Part shown: positions 17,897-26,107 of the stretch, piece by piece
Layout of the letters: the number at the start of each line of letters is the position of its first letter
How positions within the stretch are numbered: position 1 is the first letter of the stretch
Assembly: GCF_000512895.1 (NCBI RefSeq)
Contig: NZ_CP007033.1
Location: forward strand, 271,001 to 335,000
DNA length: 64,000 nt
Direction: 5' to 3'
DNA from: Dehalobacter restrictus DSM 9455
GTDB taxonomy: Bacteria > Bacillota > Desulfitobacteriia > Desulfitobacteriales > Syntrophobotulaceae
The notes under the pieces: generated by a model
The model's input: only the letters and a program-made list of their open reading frames with translations
What the model was told of the DNA's origin: nothing
Database searches by the model: none
Program-made: the position numbers and the translations under genes

Positions 17897-19813
17897 TTAT
17901 CTGCCTGAAACTGAAATAGCGGTATTAAGGTTGGAATACCCGGTATTATGATCGATCATAACCAGATCAGCCCGATTGTCACCATTCATGTCTGCAGCAA
18001 GTGCAGCATCTTCATTCCTGGATCCCCATGGGCCAAAGGGTCTGTCGGCGATGAATTTACTGCCGTCGGAGATATAACTTTGCCAAAAACCGTCAGAGCC
18101 GTGTACCAGTAAATCGTCCTTACCGTCACCGTTAATGTCTGCTGCGAATATCTGAGAATCCGGTTTGAAGCAAAATGGACTGTTCCAGGTTCCAGCGGCA
18201 AGAGAGAATTTGTTTGCTTTTCGCCCGACCAGCATTTTCGACTGCTTGGTATCATGATCCATTACGAAAAGTTCACTGTTCCCATCACCATTAAAATCTC
18301 CTGCTGCAAGTTTTAGGTTCTTGGCTTTAAGCAGGCCAAAGCCTTGCCAGGTGATATCTGTAAAAAAACCGCCTTGATTGATTGCCGAACCAATTCTGCC
18401 ATGTTCTTTGTCATACAGGAACAGGTCTGTGAGCCCGTCATGATTAAGGTCAGCAGCCAGGGGACGGATGGTCTGTGATTGATTTAAAGCCGGCCACTTT
18501 AAATGATAAGGAACAAATTTATTCCCGTCGTTTGCAGCTAAAATTAGATTCCCGGAGGCAGCATTGAACAACAGGAGATCTTCTTTGTCCTTATTTTTAA
18601 AATACCCGATTAAAGGAACCGTTCCTTTTTCCAGCGTTAAGTCCTTGAGCCATACACCTGAGTCTTGAAATGAGCGCGTGGCTCTGGGGGCATACCAGGA
18701 AGCTGTATATCGGAACATATGCCATTGATTTGCGCGCTTGTTCCATAGCAGCAGAGCTTTCCCCGAGGCATGCGGTACGAACTGACCGGCAAAAACTTCA
18801 TCTCTCGGGTCAAACTGAATATTTTCCGCCCTTTGGGCAGGGACAAAGCCTACGAGTGAATAGATCGAGACAAAAGTGTATCCTCTGTTTTTTAGCTCCT
18901 TTACAAGCTGGTGCAAAAGGGAATTTTCATCATAAATATACTGAACTTCTCCGTTTTCTTGCTGGACTTTTTTTATAAACTGAAACTCATAGGTAGGATG
19001 GACGTATAAGGATGCCAGTGTCCCGCTTTTTGCCGGATCATCCAAGACAGCCAGCATAGCGGTAAGCCGTTCCGGGGAATTTAAATGCCCTAAAGGAGCA
19101 GGTACAACATCGAGGCCGCAATAATATTCTTGATGCTGATTTACAACGTTATTGCTTTTCCAGGCCTCAGGATAGTAATAATTGTTTTCATAGATCAAAC
19201 CGATCTGTTCTTCAAAAGCGATCAGCTGCTGGGGCGAAGCGCTGTAATGCGGGGTCTCCCAGTAGGCCGGATAAATCCCTGCTTGATCAAACAGCGCGAT
19301 CGCTTTTTCAGCCCGCTCTTTGGCATAGGCGTATGTATTGGGTACGTCGGGATTTTTTGCCGAGCTGTAAAATTCATACCCTGACACGCTATTGCTGTTC
19401 CCACTCTGGTGGGTATAGCCGTGGACCCCGATGATACCGCCTCTTTCTTCCAGGCTTTTAATGGTAGAGACGAATCTTTGGGCATATTCCGTATGATCGG
19501 TAATGGCAACATCATAGTTCCTGCCGGGAACAACCATCCTGGGAATTAAGGAGACTTCAAACGGTATCCCCTCTTGCTTAAGATAATCTGCCAGTACAAT
19601 CAGTTTATCGAGGTTTTCCTGGCTTGCATATTCTTGCCCGGGACCTACATCCTCTAATCTTAATAAGGCCGACTTTTTTCCTGAAAATTGATCTTCTGAC
19701 GTATTGTTGACATCGGCAGGTACGTTCGTATGTATAAGAATTGTTAAAAAAAGAACAAGTATCAGCGCCATTGCAAAGATTTTTTCTCTAGACATCAATT
19801 TTTGTTTAAACAT
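17897..19813 (-). CDS. Secreted DUF2334 putative deacetylase with FG-GAP repeats
   Basis: The 638-residue protein starts with an N-terminal membrane segment (about residues 11-30). Residues about 48-320 match the DUF2334 deacetylase-like fold: LLRLEDVGPGQ, VSLIPRMVVP and an IIGVHGYTH segment with a histidine typical of metal-dependent carbohydrate deacetylases. The second half contains FG-GAP/VCBS-type repeats with calcium-binding-like loops (DLNHDGLTD, DFNGDGNSE, DINGDGKDD, DMNGDNRAD), which probably form a beta-propeller. It is likely a cell-surface enzyme acting on an amino-sugar polymer. Two ATGs (19813, 19792) compete as start. Confidence 0.8.
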   Translation of the reverse strand: MFKQKLMSREKIFAMALILVLFLTILIHTNVPADVNNTSEDQFSGKKSALLRLEDVGPGQEYASQENLDKLIVLADYLKQEGIPFEVSLIPRMVVPGRNYDVAITDHTEYAQRFVSTIKSLEERGGIIGVHGYTHQSGNSNSVSGYEFYSSAKNPDVPNTYAYAKERAEKAIALFDQAGIYPAYWETPHYSASPQQLIAFEEQIGLIYENNYYYPEAWKSNNVVNQHQEYYCGLDVVPAPLGHLNSPERLTAMLAVLDDPAKSGTLASLYVHPTYEFQFIKKVQQENGEVQYIYDENSLLHQLVKELKNRGYTFVSIYSLVGFVPAQRAENIQFDPRDEVFAGQFVPHASGKALLLWNKRANQWHMFRYTASWYAPRATRSFQDSGVWLKDLTLEKGTVPLIGYFKNKDKEDLLLFNAASGNLILAANDGNKFVPYHLKWPALNQSQTIRPLAADLNHDGLTDLFLYDKEHGRIGSAINQGGFFTDITWQGFGLLKAKNLKLAAGDFNGDGNSELFVMDHDTKQSKMLVGRKANKFSLAAGTWNSPFCFKPDSQIFAADINGDGKDDLLVHGSDGFWQSYISDGSKFIADRPFGPWGSRNEDAALAADMNGDNRADLVMIDHNTGYSNLNTAISVSGR

Positions 19814-19939
19814 AAATAATTACCCTCATAATATTTGAATTTTATAGAAAGATAGGATAATCATAATCGATCTGAACATATTGTCAATATGTATTATCAG
19901 GTATCCTGGAAATGTATCCTGAAAAATATAGGGTGGAAC

Positions 19940-20010
19940 GTAGTGAGTTTACGCTGTAATGGATAGACAGCGCCAAGCGAAGTGCGATGTGAAGCGTGAC
20001 CTTTTTGTTC
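19940..20010. repeat. Degenerate relative of the 22824-22929 repeat
   Basis: The block CTGTAATGGATAGACAGCG-CCAAGCGAAG closely matches the left arm of the repeat at 22824 (GTAATGGATGGACAGCG-TCAAGCGGAG). The right arm is not recognisable. It lies in the noncoding stretch between the DUF2334 gene and speA, just upstream of the speA promoter. Confidence 0.5.
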
Positions 20011-20029
20011 CAAGGATGCAGCGATTTTA

Positions 20030-20058
20030 TTGACATTGTCAAGATTGTCTACTATAGT
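20030..20058 (+). promoter_or_regulatory. Sigma-A type promoter for speA
   Basis: TTGACA (20030-20035), a 17-bp spacer and TATAGT (20053-20058). The start point would be near 20065, about 55 bp before the speA ATG. Confidence 0.75.
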
Positions 20059-20119
20059 AACGTTGATAGTTTTATAAAGTTTATAAAGACACAGACCATA
20101 GCAGAGGGTGGAGATTTTC

Positions 20120-21571
20120 ATGCATTCGGCTTCCCAGGACAGAGCGCCTATTTATGAGGCCCTTCAAAAATATAAAGCAATGCGGATTGTACCGTTTGAT
20201 GTGCCCGGGCACAAACAAGGGAGAGGCAACCCGGAGCTCAGGGAGTTTCTCGGGGAAAGGTGCCTTTCTGTTGATGTCAATGCCATGAAACCTTTAGATA
20301 ATCTTGGACATCCTGTTTCGGTCATCAAAGAGGCAGAGGAACTTGCTGCGGATGCCTTTGATGCCTACCATGCTTTCTTTATGGTCAATGGAACGACCTC
20401 AGCAGTCCAGGCGATGATCATGAGCGTATGCAAACAGGGCGATAAGATCATTATGCCGCGTAATGTTCATAAAAGTGCCATTAATGCACTGATTATCAGT
20501 GGGGCCATCCCGGTATATGTGAATCCGGGAGTCAATAATGCGCTCGGCATACCTTTAGGAATGTCGATCAGCGAAGTGAAAAAAGCAATGGAGCAGCATC
20601 CCGATGCAAAGGCTATTTTTATTAATAATCCTACCTACTACGGGATATGTTCAGACTTAAAGACCATTACCGAACTTGCTCATCAAAAGGGTATGTTTGT
20701 ACTGGCCGATGAAGCCCATGGCACCCATTTTTACTTCGGTGAAAACCAACCGCTGAATGCCATGGCCGCAGGGGCAGATATGGCGGCGGTCAGTATGCAT
20801 AAAACTGGAGGAAGCTTAAGCCAAAGCTCTTTTTTGTTAATTGGCAGCCGTTTAAATATTGGACATGTCCGGCAGATTATCAATCTGACCCAGACGACCA
20901 GCGCTTCTTACCTGCTTTTGTCTTCTTTGGATATTTCCAGACGCAATCTTGCACTTGACGGGAAAAATATCTTTGCCAAAGTAACTTCCCTGGCCAACTA
21001 TGGACGCGACGAAATTAACAAAATTGGCGGATATTATGCATTCTCGAAGGAACTGATCAATGGAGATTCAATTTTTGATTTTGATACGACCAAGCTTGTC
21101 GTACATACCCGGGATATAGGGCTTGCGGGAGTGGAGGTCTACGATATACTTCGGGACAATTACGATATCCAGATCGAATTCGGCGATATTGGAAATATTC
21201 TGGCCATTATCTCTGTTGGCGACAGGGCGCTGGCCTTGGAACGTCTGGTCTCGTCTCTGTCGGAGATCAAAAGGCTTTATATGCGTGATAAGACAGGTAT
21301 GTTTGATCATGAGTACATTACGCCTGATGTCGGCATGGCTCCGCAGCGCGCGTTTTATTCAGAACAGCATTCCCTGCCTATAAGAAAGAGCGCGGGACAA
21401 ATCAGCGGGGAGTTTGTGATGGCCTATCCCCCCGGAATTCCAATACTCGCGCCTGGAGAGCGGATCACCGAGGAAATCATTGATTACATTGTCTATGCCA
21501 AGAGTAAAGGAAGTTTTCTTACCGGGACGGAAGATATGTTTATTGAAAATATTAGGGTTGTGGGGGAATGA
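20120..21571 (+). CDS. speA: Arginine/lysine/ornithine decarboxylase (SpeA-like)
   Basis: A PLP enzyme of the fold-III Orn/Lys/Arg decarboxylase family in its short Firmicutes form (about 483 residues). Near the N-terminus FDVPGHKQGRG is the family signature; LADEAHGTHFYFG carries the aspartate that binds the PLP ring nitrogen, and SMHKTGGSLSQ carries the Schiff-base lysine. The ATG at 20120 is preferred over the GTG at 20108 because AGGGTGGAG then lies at normal spacing. Bacillus SpeA makes agmatine from arginine for spermidine synthesis, and the spermidine synthase gene follows 3 bp later; lysine or ornithine cannot be excluded as substrate. Confidence 0.88.
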   Translation: MHSASQDRAPIYEALQKYKAMRIVPFDVPGHKQGRGNPELREFLGERCLSVDVNAMKPLDNLGHPVSVIKEAEELAADAFDAYHAFFMVNGTTSAVQAMIMSVCKQGDKIIMPRNVHKSAINALIISGAIPVYVNPGVNNALGIPLGMSISEVKKAMEQHPDAKAIFINNPTYYGICSDLKTITELAHQKGMFVLADEAHGTHFYFGENQPLNAMAAGADMAAVSMHKTGGSLSQSSFLLIGSRLNIGHVRQIINLTQTTSASYLLLSSLDISRRNLALDGKNIFAKVTSLANYGRDEINKIGGYYAFSKELINGDSIFDFDTTKLVVHTRDIGLAGVEVYDILRDNYDIQIEFGDIGNILAIISVGDRALALERLVSSLSEIKRLYMRDKTGMFDHEYITPDVGMAPQRAFYSEQHSLPIRKSAGQISGEFVMAYPPGIPILAPGERITEEIIDYIVYAKSKGSFLTGTEDMFIENIRVVGE

Positions 21572-21574
21572 AAT

Positions 21575-22429
21575 ATGGAATTATGGTATACGGAACAGCA
21601 TACCCAAAACGTCCGTTTTACCATCAAAGTCGATGAACAGCTCTATAACGGACAGAGTGAATACCAACGAATTGACGTCTTTAAGTCCAAGGAGTTCGGC
21701 ACGTTCTTAACGCTGGACGGGCTGATGATGGTTACAGAAAAAGACGAATTTATTTATCATGATATGATTGTGCATGTCCCTATGGCAACGAATCCAGGGA
21801 TTAAGAACGTCATGGTTATTGGTGCCGGAGATGGCGGCACTGTCAGAGAGCTTACCCGTTATAACGGGATTGAAAACATCGATATGGTGGAAATTGACAA
21901 GATGGTGGTCGACGTGTGCCGGGAATATCTGCCTCAGACAGCCAGCAAGCTAGATGATCCCAGGGTGCATCTTTATTTTGAGGACGGACTGAGATTTGTC
22001 CGTTCCAAGGAGAACACCTATGACCTTGTGATTGTTGATTCTACCGATCCATTCGGGCCGGGGGAAGGACTCTTTACCAGAGAGTTTTATGGCAACTGCT
22101 TTAAAGCGTTAAAAGAAGACGGCATTCTGGTCAATCAGCATGAAAGCCCTTACTATGATGAGTATGCGCAGGCCATGCAAAGGGCCCATAAACGCATTCA
22201 GGAATATTTCCCGATTTGTAAGGTATACCAGGCCCATATTCCAACCTATCCTTCAGGCCACTGGTTATTTGGTTTTGCTTCTAAAAAATATGATCCTGTC
22301 ACGGATATTAAGGAAGAATCCTGGAACAGACTCGGGATCAAAACCAAGTATTATAATACCGATATTCATAAAGGAAGTTTTGCGCTTCCGACGTATGTGA
22401 AGGACCTCTTGACAGATACCGTGGAGTAA
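21575..22429 (+). CDS. speE: Spermidine synthase
   Basis: 284 residues with the polyamine aminopropyltransferase signature: a VIGAGDGGTVRELTRY nucleotide-binding loop, VEIDKMVVD with the acidic residue that binds the ribose of decarboxylated SAM, and VDSTDPFGPGEGLF with the catalytic aspartate. It transfers aminopropyl from decarboxylated SAM to putrescine. It is co-transcribed with speA (3-bp gap). No speD or speB is in the window. A terminator follows at 22485. Confidence 0.93.
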   Translation: MELWYTEQHTQNVRFTIKVDEQLYNGQSEYQRIDVFKSKEFGTFLTLDGLMMVTEKDEFIYHDMIVHVPMATNPGIKNVMVIGAGDGGTVRELTRYNGIENIDMVEIDKMVVDVCREYLPQTASKLDDPRVHLYFEDGLRFVRSKENTYDLVIVDSTDPFGPGEGLFTREFYGNCFKALKEDGILVNQHESPYYDEYAQAMQRAHKRIQEYFPICKVYQAHIPTYPSGHWLFGFASKKYDPVTDIKEESWNRLGIKTKYYNTDIHKGSFALPTYVKDLLTDTVE

Positions 22430-22484
22430 AAGCAGAGCGATATCAGCACGTGCACACTTTTCAGTAATGACATATTGCATAAAT

Positions 22485-22525
22485 AATCGCCCTGGAGCTC
22501 AAGAGACTTCAGGGCGATTTAATTC
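22485..22525 (+). terminator. Intrinsic terminator of speAE
   Basis: AATCGCCCTG and CAGGGCGATT form a 10-bp stem around a 15-nt loop with an AT-rich tail (TAATT). It lies 55 bp after the speE stop. Confidence 0.75.
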
Positions 22526-22582
22526 TGACACTGTGTTTGGGTAATTCTGTGGACTAAAGACTACTAAAATATATTTGAGCCT

Positions 22583-22686
22583 GTCTGCGTGCCACAATAT
22601 CCGCGTGCCATGGATGGCACAATCCGAAGAAAAGGCCGCGCTTCGCCATCCAGGCTCCGCTCGTCGCGGAACTGTGGCACGCAGAC
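22583..22686. repeat. 104-bp palindromic interspersed repeat, copy 2
   Basis: The outer arms GTCTGCGTGCCACA and TGTGGCACGCAGAC are exact inverted repeats of 14 bp. Inside are a second inverted pair (GTGCCAT-GGATGGCAC) and a GGCCGCGCTTCG block shared with copy 1. It is exactly the same length as the copies at 6852 and 37135. It lies downstream of the speAE terminator. Confidence 0.85.
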
Positions 22687-22823
22687 TGATCATAGAGTTA
22701 TTCAAGCAGGTCTGTATGCCAGAATGCAGCTCGTTATTTGTGTAGTAACTTTAAGAACTTTTACTAGACAGCGATTCCAAAACAGGGTTAACTTCAAAAA
22801 AACTTTCATAAACTCCAGATTAG

Positions 22824-22929
22824 GTCTTCGTAATGGATGGACAGCGTCAAGCGGAGCATGGATTGCATAGCGCAGCTCTTTGTGCCAGGGAGGGCACAAG
22901 AGCCGAAAGCGGCCATCCATTACGGAGAC
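22824..22929. repeat. 106-bp palindromic repeat, second family
   Basis: GTCTTCGTAATGGATGG at the left is matched by CCATCCATTACGGAGAC at the right, an inverted repeat with one internal difference. An inner pair (TGTGCC-AGGGA-GGGCACA) forms a second hairpin. It is built like the 104-bp family (outer palindrome, inner hairpin) but with different arms. A damaged relative is at 19940. It lies in the 550-bp gap between speE and the convergent ferritin-like gene. Confidence 0.7.
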
Positions 22930-22980
22930 TAGCCCGAGCAAAGCTATCATTGTTCTTAACGGGATATAGAAATCGGTCTG

Positions 22981-23481
22981 CTAGGCATTTAAATGCTTCT
23001 GTAAAGTTTCGATATGGTGATACTCATCACTTAAATTCTTTTGGATTACGGCGAGTGTTTCGGGCTCCCATTTCGCTGAATTGATGATTTTCTGATAGTC
23101 GGCCACGGCTTTTTGTTCTGTCCAGATCCCGGCATTCAGCATGGATTTTTCTCCCCGCAGGCGGCTGAAAAGACCAATGAACATTCCAACAAGCCAGAAT
23201 AACCACCGTAAAGGGCTTGGGCTCCAGCCATATTCATAAAGTTTGATCTGATAATCCTGGACATGGGTCATCTCATTGGCCATGGCCTGAATGATCAGTC
23301 TGTTCAGATCGTTTGAAGCGCCAGCAATCTGAAATTTATAAATATTGACGGCCATGATCTCAAAAGTATGCAGTTTTCTCAGACCCTTGCGGATCATTGT
23401 GAGCTGGGCAGGGTCAATATTATCTGCGCGGAAGAAAATTTCCTGGGGTTCAACTGCTCCTCGGATCATGTAATTAGCCAT
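22981..23481 (-). CDS. COQ7-like / ferritin-like diiron protein
   Basis: 166 residues forming a four-helix ferritin-like fold. Putative diiron ligands are visible: Glu in FEIMAVNIY, an ExxH in NEMTHVQDY, Glu in WTEQKAVADY and a second ExxH in DEYHHIET. This pattern fits the DUF455/COQ7 (demethoxyubiquinone hydroxylase-like) or rubrerythrin-like group. An amphipathic or membrane-touching stretch (LRWLFWLVGMFIGLF) is in the middle, as in COQ7. In a strict anaerobe an oxygen- or peroxide-scavenging role is as likely as hydroxylation. A GGGGGAAG site precedes the ATG. The gene stands alone. Confidence 0.7.
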   Translation of the reverse strand: MANYMIRGAVEPQEIFFRADNIDPAQLTMIRKGLRKLHTFEIMAVNIYKFQIAGASNDLNRLIIQAMANEMTHVQDYQIKLYEYGWSPSPLRWLFWLVGMFIGLFSRLRGEKSMLNAGIWTEQKAVADYQKIINSAKWEPETLAVIQKNLSDEYHHIETLQKHLNA

Positions 23482-23861
23482 TGATTAATCTTCCCCCTTT
23501 ATTTATCAATGATAGATCAATTATATCGGCTGGAAAAGTAAGGTACAAGAACCATCCTTTGAAAATTTTCTGGTTTTAATTAACGGGCATTTGCGTTATG
23601 ATGTAATGGAAATAGTATAAAGGTCCTAGGAAAAAGGACCAAAGTCCCGGATAAATAGCCCATTAGTCCTATTAGCCCGAATGGTTTGCAGAATCGAGCC
23701 AGATCAGTTATTAAATATTTTGCATTTTTGACACAATCACGACAAATTTTACCTAAAATATTCCAGAAATGATCAAAAAAAATAAAGGATATTAAATTAT
23801 TTTCAAGAATTAATATCAAAAATATTTCCACAAAAAATAAAAAATGGGATAAAAAGGAATT
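23482..23861. other. Intergenic stretch, divergent promoter region
   Basis: This 380-bp AT-rich gap separates the minus-strand ferritin-like gene from the plus-strand GGDEF gene and must contain both promoters. A small hairpin (GGTCC at 23622, GGACC at 23636) is the only structure that stands out. The 83-codon minus-strand open frame here has no homology I recognise and no good ribosome binding site. Confidence 0.5.
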
Positions 23862-25007
23862 ATGGACAAGATCAATCGGTATAAGGATAATTGGAGACGA
23901 AAACTTTTTTTGTATAATGCCTGTATAATCGGAGCTTTTGTTATTGTCTATTTGTTTATTGGGGATAATGATAAGCTGTTTTTTTGGCTGCTAATCATTA
24001 TTATTTTGTTTATATTCTCCTTTGCTTTAAATGTGGGGATGCATAAGGAGATTCATAAAAAACGAATGATAGAAAATGCCTTGAAGCAAAGTGAAGCGTT
24101 GTACCGTGGGGTAATAAATAATGCAGCCGCAGGAATTGCCTTGCTGAACCAGGATGGGCATTATCACTATGTAAATGCGACCCTGTGCCAGATGACTGGT
24201 TTTTCACAGGAAGAGTTAAAAAGGTTAACCCTTTTTGATTCGATTGTGCCAGAGGAGCGGCAAGAGAGTGTTATGCATTGCAGGGAAGTATGGGAGGGCA
24301 AAGACGCGTGGAAGAAATGTGAGAAACAATTCCGATGCAAAGACGGACAGTCCTTATGGGCCGAAATCAATTTATCCACAGTTTGTGACAGCGGGGACAA
24401 TGTCATTCATCTAATCATGATTGTTCTGGATATAACTGTCAGGAAAAAGTTGGAGAAGGAATTGCTGTACCAGGCAACCACAGACTTTCTGACGGGTATT
24501 GACAACAGACTTGCTTTTATGCAAAAAGCGCAGGAGGAATTTTCGCGCTCGGAGAGATATAAGCGGAATTTTACGATGCTTTTAATTGACATTGATAAAT
24601 TTAAAAGCGTGAATGATCAGTATGGCCATCTGGTTGGTGATCGCGTGCTGAAAGAGGTCGTCAAGGCATTTAAGCTTGTTTTGCGTGAGATGGATGTCCT
24701 GGCCCGGATCGGGGGAGAGGAATTCGCGGTGATTCCAGTAGAATCCGACCTTATGATGGCCCAAACGGTGGCAGAGAGAATTCAACAGAAAGTCCTGGAT
24801 GTCGTCGTAGAAATGGAAAATACCGAAAAGATCCAGGTTTCTGTCAGCATCGGAATTGCTGAAAAGAAAGAACTGGACCTCGGTGTTGATGACATATTTA
24901 AAAGAGCGGATGATGCACTTTATGAGGCTAAAAACACAGGCCGGAACAGAATTGTCGTAGGAAACGAATTAGTTGAAGATATTGGAGTTTGTAATGGTAA
25001 TCCATGA
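23862..25007 (+). CDS. Membrane PAS-GGDEF diguanylate cyclase
   Basis: Two closely spaced membrane segments (about residues 14-32 and 38-58) anchor the protein. A PAS domain with a PAC tail follows (about 75-195; YRGVINNAAAGIALLN at its start). The catalytic GGDEF domain (about 210-375) has GGEEF as active-site loop and a DFLTGIDNRLAF start. An intact inhibitory I-site (REMD) stands five residues before GGEEF, so product feedback is likely. It should make c-di-GMP from two GTP in response to a ligand or redox signal at PAS. A c-di-GMP-I riboswitch is present at 13003. Confidence 0.93.
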   Translation: MDKINRYKDNWRRKLFLYNACIIGAFVIVYLFIGDNDKLFFWLLIIIILFIFSFALNVGMHKEIHKKRMIENALKQSEALYRGVINNAAAGIALLNQDGHYHYVNATLCQMTGFSQEELKRLTLFDSIVPEERQESVMHCREVWEGKDAWKKCEKQFRCKDGQSLWAEINLSTVCDSGDNVIHLIMIVLDITVRKKLEKELLYQATTDFLTGIDNRLAFMQKAQEEFSRSERYKRNFTMLLIDIDKFKSVNDQYGHLVGDRVLKEVVKAFKLVLREMDVLARIGGEEFAVIPVESDLMMAQTVAERIQQKVLDVVVEMENTEKIQVSVSIGIAEKKELDLGVDDIFKRADDALYEAKNTGRNRIVVGNELVEDIGVCNGNP

Positions 25008-25626
25008 TATAACGATCCCGCTTTTTCCGGGAATGGTTTCTTATCCCGGGGATCCGCCGTTTCAATCAGAACCTGTGTATTCCCTAGACAAGGATGGATA
25101 TTGTCTTTCGATGCTTTCGATGGGCTCCCATTGTGGAACCCATCTTGATGCGCCGTCTCATTGCCTGACAGGAGGAGGATCTGTTGATAGGATTCCTCTG
25201 GAGTTGCTTATCGGAGCGGCCAGGGTAATCGAAGTGGCGGCTGCGGGGAGTATCCTGCCTGACCATCTGATCCCCAAAGGAATCCGGGAAGGGGACAGGG
25301 TTTTATTGAAAACCCGGAACTCAGGCTTTTTAAAGGACCCTATGTTTCAACCGGAGTATACTTATCTTTCTTCCGAAGCCGCTGAATACCTTGCAGCAAA
25401 AAAGGTACAATTGGTTGGGATCGATTACTTGTCCATTGATGATTCTACGAGCAGCGCTTATTCAAGTCATACCATTCTGCTTTCCGGAAACAGTGCTGTA
25501 TTAGAAGGACTAGACTTATCGGAAGTTAATGAGGGAGATTACTTTCTTGTTGCACTGCCTTTAAAAATAAAAGACTGCGACGGCAGTCCCGTAAGAGCAG
25601 TTTTGATCGAAGGCATCAATCTATAA
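24994..25626 (+). CDS. Cyclase-family (kynurenine formamidase-like) hydrolase
   Basis: About 210 residues with the HCGTHLDAPSH metal-binding motif of the cyclase/arylformamidase superfamily and a second conserved GIDYLSIDD block. The ATG at 24994 is chosen because GGAG lies about 7 bp upstream; the in-frame TTG at 24973 has none. The gene starts inside the end of the GGDEF gene (14-bp overlap), so the two are probably translated together, although no functional link is obvious. Members hydrolyse N-formylkynurenine or cyclic amides and imides; the substrate here is unknown. Confidence 0.8.
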   Translation: MVIHDITIPLFPGMVSYPGDPPFQSEPVYSLDKDGYCLSMLSMGSHCGTHLDAPSHCLTGGGSVDRIPLELLIGAARVIEVAAAGSILPDHLIPKGIREGDRVLLKTRNSGFLKDPMFQPEYTYLSSEAAEYLAAKKVQLVGIDYLSIDDSTSSAYSSHTILLSGNSAVLEGLDLSEVNEGDYFLVALPLKIKDCDGSPVRAVLIEGINL

Positions 25627-25662
25627 TTTATAACTTAGAACCTATACCCTATAACCAATCAA

Positions 25663-25992
25663 TCAGGGAGAAAGATGTTCGAGTCCCTGGGTCAATATCC
25701 GATAAACATGGTCGTCACTCAAAGCATAAACACTTGTCTTGCCAGCCCGGCGCACCTTGACTAATTTGTATTGCCGGAGAATCCTTAGTTGGTGGGAGAC
25801 GGCAGATTGGCTCATACCTAAAATTTCCGCCAGTTCATTCACATACAGCTCATTATCCAGTAGTGCAAAAAGGATACGTATTCTGGAGAAATCCGCAAAT
25901 ACCTTATAAAAGTCTGCCAGTTCCAGGGATAGTTCTATACCTGGAATATGTTTTTGGGGCTGTTCCGGGGCAGGAGCGTGAAATACCGACAT
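25663..25992 (-). CDS. ArsR/SmtB-family regulator
   Basis: A 109-residue winged-helix protein. The ATG at 25992 is chosen because GGGAGG lies 8 bp upstream; the longer frame to 26040 would run through the operator. The recognition helix region is LAEILGMSQSAVSHQLRILR. The last helix has D-x-H and a further His 11 residues on (SDDHVYRILTQGLEH), like part of the alpha-5 zinc/cobalt site of CzrA/SmtB, but the fourth ligand is missing. A metal-responsive repressor is plausible. A perfect inverted repeat immediately upstream (26030-26055) is its likely operator. Confidence 0.87.
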   Translation of the reverse strand: MSVFHAPAPEQPQKHIPGIELSLELADFYKVFADFSRIRILFALLDNELYVNELAEILGMSQSAVSHQLRILRQYKLVKVRRAGKTSVYALSDDHVYRILTQGLEHLSP

Positions 25993-26029
25993 TTTAACGG
26001 CCTCCCAAAGAAAAATATAATCAGGACTG

Positions 26030-26055
26030 TACATATGCACATATATGCATATGTA
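26030..26055. promoter_or_regulatory. Palindromic operator upstream of the ArsR gene
   Basis: TACATATGCA, a 6-bp spacer and TGCATATGTA form a perfect 10-10 inverted repeat, similar in layout to the 12-2-12 type sites of ArsR/SmtB repressors. It lies 38 bp before the chosen start codon, between the permease and regulator genes, and suggests autoregulation. Confidence 0.7.
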
Positions 26056-26107
26056 CGTATTTATAATACTAAGTATTGTTGGGGGCTGTCAATACGAACC
26101 CCAAAAG

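Noticed and set aside
23580..23831. 83-codon minus-strand frame upstream of the GGDEF gene
   Set aside because: No start signal, no known domain, and it covers the region that should hold promoters for both flanking genes.
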